Of a DNA stretch of 50,995 nucleotides, positions 50,769 through 50,995 are shown piece by piece. The notes under the pieces were generated by a model that was not told the DNA's origin, searched no databases, and was given only the letters and a program-made list of their open reading frames with translations. The position numbers and the translations under genes are program-made. The stretch is from an uncultured Lachnospiraceae bacterium (GTDB lineage: Bacteria; Bacillota; Clostridia; Lachnospirales; Lachnospiraceae), in NCBI GenBank assembly GCA_900319245.1, contig ONNQ01000022.1, positions 1 to 50,995 of the forward strand, written 5' to 3'. Within the stretch, counting starts at the first letter, position 1. Every line of letters begins with the position of its first letter.

Positions 50769-50797
50769 AATATACGGCGGATGAGGGTGGTTGTCAT
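50769..50797 (-). promoter_or_regulatory. Promoter of the leader and tRNA array
   Basis: On the minus strand ATGACA (50792-50797), 17-bp spacer, TATATT (50769-50774); each box differs from consensus by one base. The predicted start near 50762 gives a leader RNA of about 60 nt before the ORF. Confidence 0.8.
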
Positions 50798-50813
50798 TCT
50801 ACCTATAGTATAA

Positions 50814-50845
50814 ACCAAGCTGGCCTAAAATATGGCCAGCTTGGT
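50814..50845. terminator. Perfect inverted repeat upstream of the array promoter
   Basis: A 12-bp perfect stem (50814-50825 with 50834-50845) with an 8-nt loop. On the minus strand TTTAT follows, so it may be a terminator of a gene to the right of the window. It lies 17 bp upstream of the array promoter and could instead be an operator. Confidence 0.55.
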
Positions 50846-50995
50846 CGCGGACGTGTTTTTGTTGGTGAATGTGATGATGATCAAGAATATAATAAACCTA
50901 GATTATTCACGGCTATACCGTGTGAAGTGGCTGAAATCCACGTAATTACTGTATTTTAATTGAATATTGCTGTTTCACCTATCAAGTGAATAAAA
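50846..50995. other. Right edge, no gene supported
   Basis: AT-rich. The plus-strand open frame 50735-50959 runs across the array promoter and the inverted repeat, has no ribosome-binding site and no recognisable domain, so I do not call it. Confidence 0.5.

Larger units (their letters stand above)
49513..50797 (-). other. Leader-peptide-controlled array of Leu, Ser and Tyr tRNAs
   Basis: One minus-strand transcription unit: promoter (50769-50797), short ORF (50583-50699), intrinsic terminator (50513-50552), then ten tRNAs and one tRNA fragment to 49513. In order: Tyr(GTA), Leu(TAA), Leu(AAG), Leu(CAA), Leu(CAG) fragment, Ser(TGA), Tyr(GTA), Ser(GGA), Ser(CGA), Ser(GCT), Leu(CAG). No other amino acid is represented. 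Every anticodon has a matching codon in the ORF. I infer transcription attenuation by ribosome stalling on Leu/Ser/Tyr codons. None of the tRNAs encodes CCA. The terminator placement and the codon match are seen directly; the mechanism is inference. Confidence 0.85.

Noticed and set aside
50735-50959. Plus-strand open frame of 74 codons at the right edge
   Set aside because: It crosses the array promoter and the perfect inverted repeat, has no ribosome-binding site and no recognisable sequence.
42182-50995. attR copy of the tRNA-Ala 3' end
   Set aside because: I found no second copy of the CGTCTCCAC-containing end in the expected orientation. The T-arms of the array tRNAs only share the general GGTTCGA motif.
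1-50995. CRISPR array or intact insertion sequence
   Set aside because: No regularly spaced identical repeats and no transposase gene were seen; the only periodic signal is the tRNA array.

Overview
The window looks like a chromosome segment of a fairly GC-rich anaerobic Clostridia member, probably Lachnospiraceae. This is inferred from gene content only: Fhs with a ZTP riboswitch, a GHKL/LytTR two-component pair, WYL regulators, a GH3 beta-glucosidase and an Mrp-type operon. No rRNA was seen.

Layout. 0.25-16.8 kb: YfhO-like membrane protein, one-chain L-serine dehydratase, MATE exporter, two lipoproteins, a two-gene tRNA-Leu operon, SDR oxidoreductase, WYL regulator, LytTR regulator plus a frameshifted GHKL kinase, GH3 glucosidase and a GtrA-like protein. 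16.9-28.6 kb: a ten-gene Mrp/Mbh-type ion-translocating operon with four antiporter-like subunits and no redox module, then a Na/Pi-cotransporter-PhoU protein. 28.7-33.3 kb: ZTP riboswitch and fhs, an amidohydrolase and a YkgJ-type protein. 33.4-41.9 kb: Ig-repeat membrane protein, a metal-efflux operon (ArsR regulator with a clear operator, HMA chaperone, P1B ATPase), a DUF4342-like protein with an OmpR/HK pair, and a second MATE exporter.

42.1-48.8 kb is an accessory island beside tRNA-Ala(GGC). It holds a tyrosine integrase, a truncated serine recombinase, a small BRCT protein, an AbiEi/AbiEii-like toxin-antitoxin pair, an orphan RelB, a frameshifted replication-initiator-like gene and a UvrD-type helicase tail. 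It reads as a decayed integrative element.

49.5-50.8 kb (minus strand) is the most striking region. Ten tRNA genes and one tRNA fragment lie in one array, and every one has a Leu, Ser or Tyr anticodon. These are the three amino acids whose common bacterial tRNAs carry a long variable arm (class II). Just upstream are a near-consensus promoter, a 38-codon ORF with a good ribosome-binding site, and an intrinsic terminator ending 10 nt before the first tRNA. Sixteen of the 20 codons at ORF positions 7-26 are Leu, Ser or Tyr, and every anticodon in the array has a cognate codon there. The simplest reading is a leader-peptide attenuator: shortage of any class II tRNA stalls the ribosome and switches on a reserve set of those tRNAs. 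Several array tRNAs are structurally unusual (short variable arms, altered T-loops, C33). I know of no described system of this kind; the regulatory mechanism is inferred from sequence.
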